From: Planctomycetes bacterium GWF2_41_51
GTDB lineage: Bacteria; Planctomycetota; Phycisphaerae; Sedimentisphaerales; UBA12454
Assembly: GCA_001825665.1 (NCBI GenBank)
Contig: MHXZ01000068.1
Location: 1-58,429, forward strand
Length of the DNA: 58,429 nt
Direction of reading: 5' to 3'
Below, piece after piece: positions 31,995-40,276 of this stretch (position 1 is its first letter; every line of letters begins with the position of its first letter). The translations under genes and the position numbers were made by a program. The notes under the pieces were generated by a model, which searched no databases, had not been told where the DNA came from, and was given only the letters and a program-made list of their open reading frames with translations.

Positions 31995-34900
31995 TTACGG
32001 TGTTACAGCAGGAAATAAATCTTCAACCCAGTTTTCCGCTAAAGCCGCAAAATCTCTTAAATTTACAACGCAGTTATCATCGACATCACCCAGTGGTGCA
32101 TCGAGTCCCATTAAACCAGCATGGTAACAATCATATGGTCCCAGAACTTCATACTGCATAGCCGGTGAAATATTAAAAGTAAGTGAGCCGCCCGGAACTT
32201 TTCTCTTTTGAGTTGAAAGATATACATCGCTAAAAGCAAACGATGGATGCGGAGCAGTTACACTGTTTGTTCCATAGACTCTCAAATATACATTCGTATC
32301 CGCAGATGCGGCAGTATATGAAGTTCCAATAAGCTGCCATTTTGATCTTGGCGGAGCAAAGCCTTCACCCTTGATATCGCCTGTTGAATTTACATCAGCA
32401 CTCGATATTTTGACATATCCAGGCTGTAATGTAGTTATGCCGGTATGAATAGTTGCACCATCAGTTACACCGGCAGGAATACGCCATAATTCGATATGGA
32501 ATTTTGGAACAGGATTTTGCCACGGTGTATCGTATGCGCCCCATTGTGTATGTTCAATACTTACACCTGCGGCCATGTCAAGATAGTATGTTGTCCCCGC
32601 TGTTAAAGCTCCGACGATTTGGCCAAGAATCAAATCACTGCCGGCATACATCAAAACATCGTACATTCCCGTCGATGGCAATGGAGGAGCATAAACTCCA
32701 CCTGCCCACATACCGCCTTTGTTATTCAAGTCAAAGCCGGCAGGTACTTCGTAAATCCAGCCCGGAAGTGCCGGCATTCCGCTAAGATACCATGCACCCC
32801 AATTCGATGTGGTTCTAAGATACCTGGCAAGTTTTGCCGTCCCTTCAGGAATATTAGCATCAAGAACTGACAAATCTTCGAATCCGCCATTGACAAGTTT
32901 ATTGTTACGACCATCCGGCCATTCTTGCGGCATAGTAGTACCCAGGTAAGCATTGCCGATATACATATTTCCAGGTGCAGTCCAGTCTCTTACATTGGTG
33001 TTGGCATAAGAGAATCTGATTTCAATTGATTTGCCTGCATCAGCGGGCAAAGCGGTGTATGTTCCATATATAGGCCGCCAAATATGCCTTGGAAGTACAC
33101 GTGAGAAAGATGCTTTTTCAACACCATCTATAGCAATGCTCATTGTCGCAGTATCATTATAACTGGTCCAGGCATCGTCAGATGTACTTGCGCCGTAACT
33201 GCCCAATACATATCCCATAGCATAATAAGTCTGACCAGCGACGGCATTAGCTGAAGCTGTCTGCTTGAGAACGCCATAGGGATCGCCCGGGGTCATATCT
33301 GTTGTATAAGCTGAGACAGAGCCGCCTAACGGAACTTTTGTATTCACAGTCCAGAAGTTATTCATCAAACCATACTGTGCGGTACGAACTAAGCCGTAAT
33401 TACCATCTCCGGTAAATGTCCAGCCTGTTGGATTGCCATCCAATTTAGATTGCTCTCCTGCCGGGATAAGAGTCATATCTTCTGAGAAGTCTGCATTTGT
33501 GAGAAGACCTCCATCTCTTGGTTCCATCAAACCTTCTATTCCATCAAGCCAATCCGTTGAAAGCTCAGCAATATCTTCATAATATACAATGCCGCTCTTA
33601 TCAATATCACCGGCTTTAAAAGCAAGATCTTCGCCGGAAATAGGATTAAACTCATCTATGTAAAGGATTGTGTTCGGATTAGCATCAAGGATTGATATTT
33701 CAACCCAAATCTTTGTTTCCGCATTGCCGTCTATCGGCTTGGGAAAAGCGTATTTGAATTCCTGCCACTGGTAATTACCTGCATAATAAAGAGGCCAATG
33801 AACTTCATCAAGATATGTCAGCACAGTCGGATCCTCAACTGGTGAATTGCCGCTGTTAGGATATGTATAAATCTTTACTCGCATTTTTGCATTACCTGCG
33901 TTAACAGCAGCTACTCGTGCATAAGTCTGAAAATATGCTTTGTTTTCCCATGGATAAAGTTCCGGTCTGTACAACTGATAACCGCGATCTAAAGTATCCT
34001 GACATATACTTATGCCCGGCGTAATATAAATCGCAAACTTAGCGATATTATTCGGAAAACCACTCCATGCAGGGTCTATCCATTCGATACCGAATTTATT
34101 TTTATCTTTGGCGGGATGAGTATAATCATTTAAATTTCTGAAGAACCATTTATTCATATCCCATAGACTGCTTCTGCTGCCCGCAATAAGAGGAGAATCA
34201 ATAGCCCAGGATGTTGCAGTATTATCAGCATTCAAAGTAATCGCTTCACTAAACCCAACTTCCCATAGTAATCTCCAATGAAGGCATTCTGGAACTCGAC
34301 CTGGAACTATTGGCCAAGCTATATCAGTCTCTTTTGTATAATAGGATGGCGGAATGGGATCATTTGGGTTGGATTCCACAACTGTCAAAGGAGTTACCGT
34401 ACCATTAGCTAATTTTGCTACTTCCACGGAAGACAAGTATTTTCCAGACCATATCGCAACATCATCAAGTGCGCCTGTGAAATAAACATCATCTGAACGG
34501 CCGCCTATTAAGAGATCTGTAGTTGCTGAAAGAGAGAAACTTGTTGGTGCGCCTTTGATGTAAGTAAGAACGCCGTTTACATATTTCCTAAGAAAGTTGC
34601 CGTCGTATGTTATTGCAAGATGATACCAACTGCCCAGAATTTTTTGTTCGGAAGTCGATATTCCGAAATCCAATTGCCAATTTGAGGACAAATCGCAGTA
34701 GAAATACTCATGAGAATCTGTACTTATTTCAGCCGCATCTGGGTAGGTTGCCAGGTCATATTCGTATGCATCTGTATAAATTATCGAAGGCCATTGCACT
34801 CCAGTTACCACATCTCGTCTGACCCACATGGAAATTGTGAAGCCTTCGCCAAGATTCGCCAAAGCTTCAGACCCCGTTAAAGCAACAACTACCCTGTTTG

Positions 34901-35144
34901 AATTTGAAGCGCCATTAGTATTGGCATTAAAAATAAGAGCGCCGCCAGTTCCATTAGCACCGGTTGTCCATTGAGGATAATTACCACCCCCTGCTGTGTA
35001 AAAAGAACCGTTTTTATTATTTCCAGATGAATCTGCTGTTGTTGTTCCAGTTCCTTCGTCGAATTTCCAATACCCCGCCAATTGCCCCATTGCCATAGTT
35101 GCGGTCAATGTTACTATAGAAAATAAAAATAATGCTTTTTTCAT
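31995..35144 (-). CDS. Large secreted LamG multidomain protein with two dockerin-like motifs
   Basis: A 1049-residue exported protein with AAGGAGG before the ATG. Order by eye: signal peptide 1-20; LamG ~22-245 (ADSSGNNKNGSFYTAGGG, FTGALDDVAIWSGKYLS); an unrecognised domain ~270-505 shared with the 30971-31849 protein (KFGIEWIDPAWSGFPNN, YITPGISI, TILYIDEFNPIS); a dockerin-like motif ~510-535 (AGDIDKSGIVYYEDIAELS); two jelly-roll, CBM-like modules ~545-745 and ~750-985, beginning LLTNADFSEDM and LVNGGFEDLS; and a C-terminal dockerin-like tail (DVDDNCVVNLRDFAALAENW). No catalytic site is obvious, so it is probably a glycan-binding surface protein. Second gene of the module-2 operon. Confidence 0.82.
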   Translation of the reverse strand: MKKALFLFSIVTLTATMAMGQLAGYWKFDEGTGTTTADSSGNNKNGSFYTAGGGNYPQWTTGANGTGGALIFNANTNGASNSNRVVVALTGSEALANLGEGFTISMWVRRDVVTGVQWPSIIYTDAYEYDLATYPDAAEISTDSHEYFYCDLSSNWQLDFGISTSEQKILGSWYHLAITYDGNFLRKYVNGVLTYIKGAPTSFSLSATTDLLIGGRSDDVYFTGALDDVAIWSGKYLSSVEVAKLANGTVTPLTVVESNPNDPIPPSYYTKETDIAWPIVPGRVPECLHWRLLWEVGFSEAITLNADNTATSWAIDSPLIAGSRSSLWDMNKWFFRNLNDYTHPAKDKNKFGIEWIDPAWSGFPNNIAKFAIYITPGISICQDTLDRGYQLYRPELYPWENKAYFQTYARVAAVNAGNAKMRVKIYTYPNSGNSPVEDPTVLTYLDEVHWPLYYAGNYQWQEFKYAFPKPIDGNAETKIWVEISILDANPNTILYIDEFNPISGEDLAFKAGDIDKSGIVYYEDIAELSTDWLDGIEGLMEPRDGGLLTNADFSEDMTLIPAGEQSKLDGNPTGWTFTGDGNYGLVRTAQYGLMNNFWTVNTKVPLGGSVSAYTTDMTPGDPYGVLKQTASANAVAGQTYYAMGYVLGSYGASTSDDAWTSYNDTATMSIAIDGVEKASFSRVLPRHIWRPIYGTYTALPADAGKSIEIRFSYANTNVRDWTAPGNMYIGNAYLGTTMPQEWPDGRNNKLVNGGFEDLSVLDANIPEGTAKLARYLRTTSNWGAWYLSGMPALPGWIYEVPAGFDLNNKGGMWAGGVYAPPLPSTGMYDVLMYAGSDLILGQIVGALTAGTTYYLDMAAGVSIEHTQWGAYDTPWQNPVPKFHIELWRIPAGVTDGATIHTGITTLQPGYVKISSADVNSTGDIKGEGFAPPRSKWQLIGTSYTAASADTNVYLRVYGTNSVTAPHPSFAFSDVYLSTQKRKVPGGSLTFNISPAMQYEVLGPYDCYHAGLMGLDAPLGDVDDNCVVNLRDFAALAENWVEDLFPAVTP

Positions 35145-35184
35145 ACTTCAACCTCCTTAATAAGTTAGCTTTCAATTTCAAAAA

Positions 35185-36057
35185 TTACCAGGTAGCTAAA
35201 TCCTCATCGCCGTCAAATGGTCTACCGTATTCCCAATAAGCGTTGTAACCAGCCAGCCCGCGAACAGCTTTGACATGTCCGTCAACATAGATAATATTTC
35301 CCATTCCCTCATCTCTTTTTGCGGTGCTTACTTTATGATAGGTCGCAATGTTATCTACGCCCCTATCCTTAAAGTCTCTCCAGGCAGACATAAATAATAA
35401 ATTGTCGTTTAATACTGCACCGCTATATGTATAGTCTCCGTCACCGGCTCTTGCAGGGTGGTGATTTTCATCATATTGAATGCCCTTTTTGCCAATAGTC
35501 CACAAATTCTCTTCAGAAAAAGCCAGACATTGAGCAGGCCTTCTAACATTTGTAAGTTTAAGTGAATGATATGGCGATTGTAACGGCAGCTTTCTCGTAA
35601 GAGAAACGTTTACTGAATAGCTGTAATTTGCGGCAAATTTAAGTGTGCTGTTATGAGCTATTTTGTTCGGACAGGCATTGAGTCCTCCGCTTTGAGCGAA
35701 ATTGCGAAAAGTCGGACATAAATGAACATCTTTATTCTTTAAATATGACCATAAGCTTCCATCTGGAATGTCTTTATCATAATGCCATCTGCATGCACCA
35801 GGACAACTATCTCGGCCTGTCTTACTGAGAGTTTTATATGAATACAACCAAAAAGTGTCACAAGAACTCCCATCATTACTGTTAGAATACATATTTATAG
35901 CAAGGCCATAATTCTTCAGATTTGATGCACATACAACTGTTCTTCCCTGTTCACGAGCTTTGCTTAGTGCCGGCATCATAACTGCTAAAAGCAATGCAAT
36001 GATAGAAATAACTACCAGCAATTCAACAAGCGTAAAACCTTTGTTTATTTTCCTCAT
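35185..36057 (-). CDS. Prepilin-leader protein, DUF1559-like
   Basis: The ATG at 36057 (MRKINKG|FTLVELLVVISIIALLLA) is preferred over upstream ATGs because AAAGG lies seven bases before it and it gives a short basic leader. After the pseudopilin helix the protein has ALSKAREQGRTVVCASNLKN and ends with GNIIYVDGHVKAVRG, the H-x-DG block of the family; total 290 residues. It heads the minus-strand operon of module 2, as its relative does in module 1. Both recruit type II secretion prepilin peptidase processing by sequence, but their biological role is unknown. Confidence 0.88.
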   Translation of the reverse strand: MRKINKGFTLVELLVVISIIALLLAVMMPALSKAREQGRTVVCASNLKNYGLAINMYSNSNDGSSCDTFWLYSYKTLSKTGRDSCPGACRWHYDKDIPDGSLWSYLKNKDVHLCPTFRNFAQSGGLNACPNKIAHNSTLKFAANYSYSVNVSLTRKLPLQSPYHSLKLTNVRRPAQCLAFSEENLWTIGKKGIQYDENHHPARAGDGDYTYSGAVLNDNLLFMSAWRDFKDRGVDNIATYHKVSTAKRDEGMGNIIYVDGHVKAVRGLAGYNAYWEYGRPFDGDEDLATW

Positions 36058-36106
36058 TTTCGACCTTTCCATAAATAACATCAACATTCAATGCTACCAT
36101 TTATGT

Positions 36107-36135
36107 ATATTATCAATTTCGAGCCAAATGGTCAA
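36107..36135 (-). promoter_or_regulatory. Promoter of the module-2 minus-strand operon
   Basis: On the minus strand TTGACC (36130-36135) and TAATAT (36107-36112) are 17 bp apart. The palindrome at 36147-36162 ends 11 bp upstream of the -35 box. Confidence 0.6.
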
Positions 36136-36146
36136 GCAGGATTATT

Positions 36147-36162
36147 GCACAAACTTTTGTGC
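36147..36162. promoter_or_regulatory. 16-bp palindromic operator, copy 1
   Basis: GCACAAACTTTTGTGC, a 7-2-7 inverted repeat, identical to 36344-36359. It sits 11 bp upstream of the -35 box of the minus-strand operon, a position suited to an activator. Confidence 0.65.
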
Positions 36163-36244
36163 TTAACGTTAATAGGTCTGATAACAATAAAAACACCTAC
36201 AAGATTTATATACTTTCATATCTTAACTACCTTTTAGATATATA

Positions 36245-36284
36245 TTTATAAGTTTAAAATATGTTTTTATAAGTTTTAAATATG
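36245..36284. repeat. AT-rich 19-bp direct repeat, 21-bp period
   Basis: TTTATAAGTTTAAAATATG (36245-36263) and TTTATAAGTTTTAAATATG (36266-36284) are direct repeats 21 bp apart in the 321-bp gap between the divergent operons. The spacing equals that of the AraC-type operators in module 1, but the sequence differs. It may be a regulator site or bendable DNA. Confidence 0.45.
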
Positions 36285-36343
36285 CTTTAAAATATAGACC
36301 TACCTATTATCTGAATATGCCCATTTTTACAGATAAATCCAAA

Positions 36344-36359
36344 GCACAAACTTTTGTGC
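36344..36359. promoter_or_regulatory. 16-bp palindromic operator, copy 2
   Basis: GCACAAACTTTTGTGC, identical to 36147-36162, ends 12 bp upstream of the -35 box of the GH9 gene. The two sites have the same geometry to their divergent promoters. Confidence 0.65.
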
Positions 36360-36371
36360 CGAATAATAAAC

Positions 36372-36401
36372 TTGATTTTTTTCTGTGATTTTTGTTAATA
36401 T
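36372..36401 (+). promoter_or_regulatory. Promoter of the GH9 operon, probably leaderless
   Basis: TTGATT (36372-36377) and TAATAT (36396-36401) are 18 bp apart. The predicted transcription start coincides with the ATG at 36409, and there is no ribosome site. Confidence 0.5.
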
Positions 36402-36408
36402 ATTCAAA

Positions 36409-39021
36409 ATGACCAATAAAATACTTAGAATCTTATTGATTAATTCAATTTTCCTATGCCATCAATTCGTTATGGCATCACAGGAAGGCATAGGCATCAA
36501 TTTTTTTGATTTGGCACATTCAGACGCAGGAACTCCTTTATATTGGGATAACAATAAATCCTACGTCTATTTGGGTGCCCCAGCTACATTTGTAATGGAT
36601 GCTAATCACGCTGTTCCTGTAGACATGTCTGTTGGTTCAGGTTCATTGGTCTTTACTACTACTTTCACAGGCGGCTGGTGGAGTGCCTGGTTTAATCTTG
36701 ATTGGGGCCATTCTGTAAATTTCCTCCGATATGGTTCTAACCCTATGCTCCATTTACGTGTAAAATGGGGAGCAATAGCAACAGGGGCAGATGTAAGAAT
36801 CACTTTAAGAGATAATCACGATATATGGAACTTATACAATCAATACGCCGGACAAGGCAACTCTTACACCTTTAAAGAAGCAGCTTTAAAATTATCAACT
36901 TATGTTACTCCCTCTACTGCTCAATGGCAGGATGTCTATATCCCTATGTCAGATTTTTTGGCAAACAACCCGAATGTAGACCTGACAAGAATCAGCGTTC
37001 TAATTTTACAGAATGGAAATAACCACTATAGTGCGACTAATAAGCTTTACATTGAAAAAATCAAAATTGTTCCGGATGTCGATAATCTATACACAGATGT
37101 TATAAAGGTCAATCTATTAGGATATTTGACAAATCAAAGAAAATTAGCTTTTGTAAGTTACGAAACTGGCACAATAAATCCTGCCCCCACTTACTTTCAA
37201 GTCAAGGACGTTTCAAACGGCAATGTCGTTTATCAGGCAAATCTTGTATTAGATACACCTTACGGCAGTCATTGGGATTATAGCAATGACACTGTATTTG
37301 ATGCGGTTTTCACTTCTTTTACAACGCCAGGCCGATACGTTATTCATTGCCCTCAGATTAATCAGACTTCCCCACCCTTTGATATAGGTAATAAAGTATT
37401 CGACAAACCATTGCGTGACGTCCTTCGATATTTTTATTATGCTCGGTGTTCACAGCAGATTGCAGAACCTTTTTCTGAAGGACACATACGGCCGGCAATT
37501 TATGCGAATAACACAATATGCGTTTACGATTACGACGACGAGGACCCGACCAAGATGTATGACTATGACTATGATAACCGCAGAGGCAATAGGAGGGATG
37601 TCAGCGGTGGCTTGTTCGATGCCGGAGACCTTCATCTGGATATTCACAACAATGTAGTACCTATGTGGTTTTTACTGGAGACGTTCAAAGATTTTAAGAA
37701 CAAACTTGGACCTGACGTTCTGAACATTCCTGTAGACAGCCAAATCAATGATCTTGTATTTCTGATTAAGTATCAATTGGATTGGTTTAAGAAAATGCAG
37801 AACAGCGATGGAAGCGTTCATTTCATTGTCATTTCAGAAAACGGAGACTTGAGTTGTCAGCAGGTTTCAGATGTATCTACCGGTTCAGCTTGTGTTTTAG
37901 CAGGCATTTTTGCTAAAGCATCTGCTCTCTTTTCAAACGTGCCAGGAATGGAATCGTATAGTGCCGACCTCTTAAACCGTGCACAATTATCATGGTCATG
38001 GCTTATGGCTCATCCGGATACATACGACCCAACAGGCACCAACGGAAGTACGTGGTCGTATGAAATCGTTGATGATACATCTTATCGTTCTTTCGCAGCC
38101 ATAGAGCTTTATCTTGCGACAGCTAACAATATTTATAATGATTATTTTGTAAATGCTTTCAACACAGATGGACATGGCGGTGATGGAATTGGCGGAGACG
38201 CTGTGACTGCTTATGGCAGTGTTCGGGGAAATCGCGGCTCCAACCGCTACGGATATATCAACCTGATGTGCGGTATGCAGGGAATCGTTTCAGGTTATAT
38301 GGATTATGTTGATACTGCACTGCCCGTGAACGAGACCATAGCAAACAACATCAAGGATAATTTTCTAAACGAGGCATATCAGATGCTTCTTCATAATGAA
38401 TACTCCACTTATAAAATTCCATTACTTATGTATAACGATATTTCATGGGGCACCAGCGGATATTTATGTGGTAATGCATATGTTCTGCTTCGTGCTTACA
38501 AATGGACAGGCAATTCGGCATATCGTGATGCCGCTTTGGATGTACTCGATCATATCGGCGGAAGAAATCCGGTTGCTCGTATCTTTATCACAGGCAACAG
38601 TTATAGCGATTATGCTCATGGTACAGACGTGTATTCTTTTTATTGGTTCAATCTCGAAAATCCAGTGCCCGGTTATTTATGCGGCAATATCAATGCGTTC
38701 GGTTCTGATTGGGGAATGCATCCTTTGAGCAATCATATCAAAGGTAAATATAAATATTATCTTAATCTTATGAATCCATCGCTTCTTGAGCCTGGATTAC
38801 CTTCGCAGGCTATGCTGGCATATCTATTGGGCTACTTCGCTTATGATTTGAAACTGCCTGAAAAAGTCGATTTGGAATACATTGCCGAATTTTGTAGTGC
38901 ATGGCTGAGTGAACCCAACGATAATAATTGGAATCCAAATTTTGACTTGTCAAATCCTCAAGACCATGTCATTAATTTTTCAGATTTTACAATTCTTGCC
39001 GGTAAGTGGATGGAACAATAA
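36409..39021 (+). CDS. Family 9 glycoside hydrolase with N-terminal CBM-like and Ig-like domains and dockerin-like tail
   Basis: The ATG at 36409 starts a signal peptide (KILRILLINSIFLCHQFVMA) and replaces the GTG at 36385, which would precede the transcription start. Residues ~25-230 look like a carbohydrate-binding beta sandwich; ~232-325 are the CelD_N Ig-like domain (VIKVNLLGYLTNQRKLAFV, TTPGRYVIHC); ~330-820 are the GH9 (alpha/alpha)6 barrel with GGLFDAGDLHLDIHNN, which holds the DAGD acid pair, and DHIGGRNPVARIFITG. The usual NE..D acid motif near the end appears as LEPGLPSQAMLAYL, so the general acid needs checking. The C-terminus VINFSDFTILAGKW is dockerin-like. Likely an extracellular beta-glucan or related endo-glycanase. 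Confidence 0.85.
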   Translation: MTNKILRILLINSIFLCHQFVMASQEGIGINFFDLAHSDAGTPLYWDNNKSYVYLGAPATFVMDANHAVPVDMSVGSGSLVFTTTFTGGWWSAWFNLDWGHSVNFLRYGSNPMLHLRVKWGAIATGADVRITLRDNHDIWNLYNQYAGQGNSYTFKEAALKLSTYVTPSTAQWQDVYIPMSDFLANNPNVDLTRISVLILQNGNNHYSATNKLYIEKIKIVPDVDNLYTDVIKVNLLGYLTNQRKLAFVSYETGTINPAPTYFQVKDVSNGNVVYQANLVLDTPYGSHWDYSNDTVFDAVFTSFTTPGRYVIHCPQINQTSPPFDIGNKVFDKPLRDVLRYFYYARCSQQIAEPFSEGHIRPAIYANNTICVYDYDDEDPTKMYDYDYDNRRGNRRDVSGGLFDAGDLHLDIHNNVVPMWFLLETFKDFKNKLGPDVLNIPVDSQINDLVFLIKYQLDWFKKMQNSDGSVHFIVISENGDLSCQQVSDVSTGSACVLAGIFAKASALFSNVPGMESYSADLLNRAQLSWSWLMAHPDTYDPTGTNGSTWSYEIVDDTSYRSFAAIELYLATANNIYNDYFVNAFNTDGHGGDGIGGDAVTAYGSVRGNRGSNRYGYINLMCGMQGIVSGYMDYVDTALPVNETIANNIKDNFLNEAYQMLLHNEYSTYKIPLLMYNDISWGTSGYLCGNAYVLLRAYKWTGNSAYRDAALDVLDHIGGRNPVARIFITGNSYSDYAHGTDVYSFYWFNLENPVPGYLCGNINAFGSDWGMHPLSNHIKGKYKYYLNLMNPSLLEPGLPSQAMLAYLLGYFAYDLKLPEKVDLEYIAEFCSAWLSEPNDNNWNPNFDLSNPQDHVINFSDFTILAGKWMEQ

Positions 39022-39056
39022 ATTTATCTGTAAAGAAATCAGAAAGGAATTTCAAA

Positions 39057-40238
39057 ATGAAACACATTGCAGTCAGGTTTATCACTCTAATTTTAACTTC
39101 TGTATCTTTCCTCGCCTCTGCTGCGTCTTTACCAGCAGTAAGCAATAAAGCAGAAACCTTGCCGCTGATTCCTAAAGGAGTATCAAGTCGTGCAATTTCA
39201 TGGGAAAATAGGAATGGCGAAGTCGGAAAAGGTGGAATGGCTGCAAGCCGGATTGGTGTCGGAAGAAAAGGTTCACCATGTATGGGACTGGTCAAAAACG
39301 GAGAAACTGCAACCCTTATGGATATAGCCGGAACAGGCGTTATTCGACACATCTGGATGACTTTGCCCGGCAGAGACCCCGCTGAATATCGTAATTTAAT
39401 ACTTAGAATGTATTGGGACAACAGCAAAGTTCCAAGTGTCGAAGTTCCGATTGGCGATTTCTTCGGGCTTTCACATGGCAAAGCTGTAAATGTAAACAGC
39501 GCTTACATAACAAATGTTTTAGGCAAAGGATTTAATTGCTGGTTTTCAATGCCGTTTAGAAAACATGCAAAAATTACAATACAAAATGATATGCCTGACG
39601 GAAGAGACTTGTCTTTAATTTTTTTCCAGATTGATTACGAGCTGCATGATTCACTGCCGGCCAATATCGGCCTTTTCCATGCTCAATTTAGAAGACAAAA
39701 TCCAACCGTTCAAAAACAGGATTTTATTTTAATCGATAATGCAGAAGGTCCCGGCTACTTCGCAGGTTGCGTTATTGGCGTAAGAACCCTTGGCGGACAC
39801 TGGTGGGGTGAAGGCGAAATGAAATTTTACATCGATGGCGATAAGGATTTTCCAACTATATGCGGAACCGGTGCTGAAGATTATTTCGGCAATGCATGGG
39901 GAATGGATTTATTTCATACTCCGTATATAGGCTGTACTTTGCTTGAGCCGGTTCCTCAGGGAATGAAAGGCTTGGAACTGATAAGTATGTATCGCTTCCA
40001 TGTAACAGACCCAATTTATTTCAAAAAAGATTTAAAAGTTACTATTCAGCAAATCGGCTGGATGGACGACGGCTTGGGAGAAAGAAGCGATGATTGGTGC
40101 AGTGTTGCTTACTGGTATCAGGCCAAACCGGTTAAAAAGATGCCTTCTTTGCCGGATAGAGCCGCAAGATCTGCCGATGTTGTTCTCGACACCAAAGCAA
40201 AAGATGCCACTGGCGGCCAATGGACAAATCCGCAGTAA
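39057..40238 (+). CDS. DUF2961 / GH172 family glycosidase
   Basis: The ATG at 39057 is chosen over 39006 because GAAAGGA precedes it and a signal peptide begins there (MKHIAVRFITLILTSVSFLASA). The 393-residue product is a DUF2961 protein: SRAISWENRNGE, GTGVIRHIWMTLPG, VEVPIGDFFGLSHGK, NCWFSMPFRKHA, and CGTGAEDYFGNAWG near residue 280, where the conserved Glu-Asp lies. DUF2961 is now GH172, which includes difructose dianhydride I synthase/hydrolase and furanosidases acting on arabinofuranosides. It is 35 bp behind the GH9 gene and probably co-expressed, so an arabinofuranose- or fructofuranose-decorated glucan is a possible target. Confidence 0.87.
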   Translation: MKHIAVRFITLILTSVSFLASAASLPAVSNKAETLPLIPKGVSSRAISWENRNGEVGKGGMAASRIGVGRKGSPCMGLVKNGETATLMDIAGTGVIRHIWMTLPGRDPAEYRNLILRMYWDNSKVPSVEVPIGDFFGLSHGKAVNVNSAYITNVLGKGFNCWFSMPFRKHAKITIQNDMPDGRDLSLIFFQIDYELHDSLPANIGLFHAQFRRQNPTVQKQDFILIDNAEGPGYFAGCVIGVRTLGGHWWGEGEMKFYIDGDKDFPTICGTGAEDYFGNAWGMDLFHTPYIGCTLLEPVPQGMKGLELISMYRFHVTDPIYFKKDLKVTIQQIGWMDDGLGERSDDWCSVAYWYQAKPVKKMPSLPDRAARSADVVLDTKAKDATGGQWTNPQ

Positions 40239-40276
40239 AGATAATTTATTTTCAATTATTTGGGAGTTAGCCTGTA

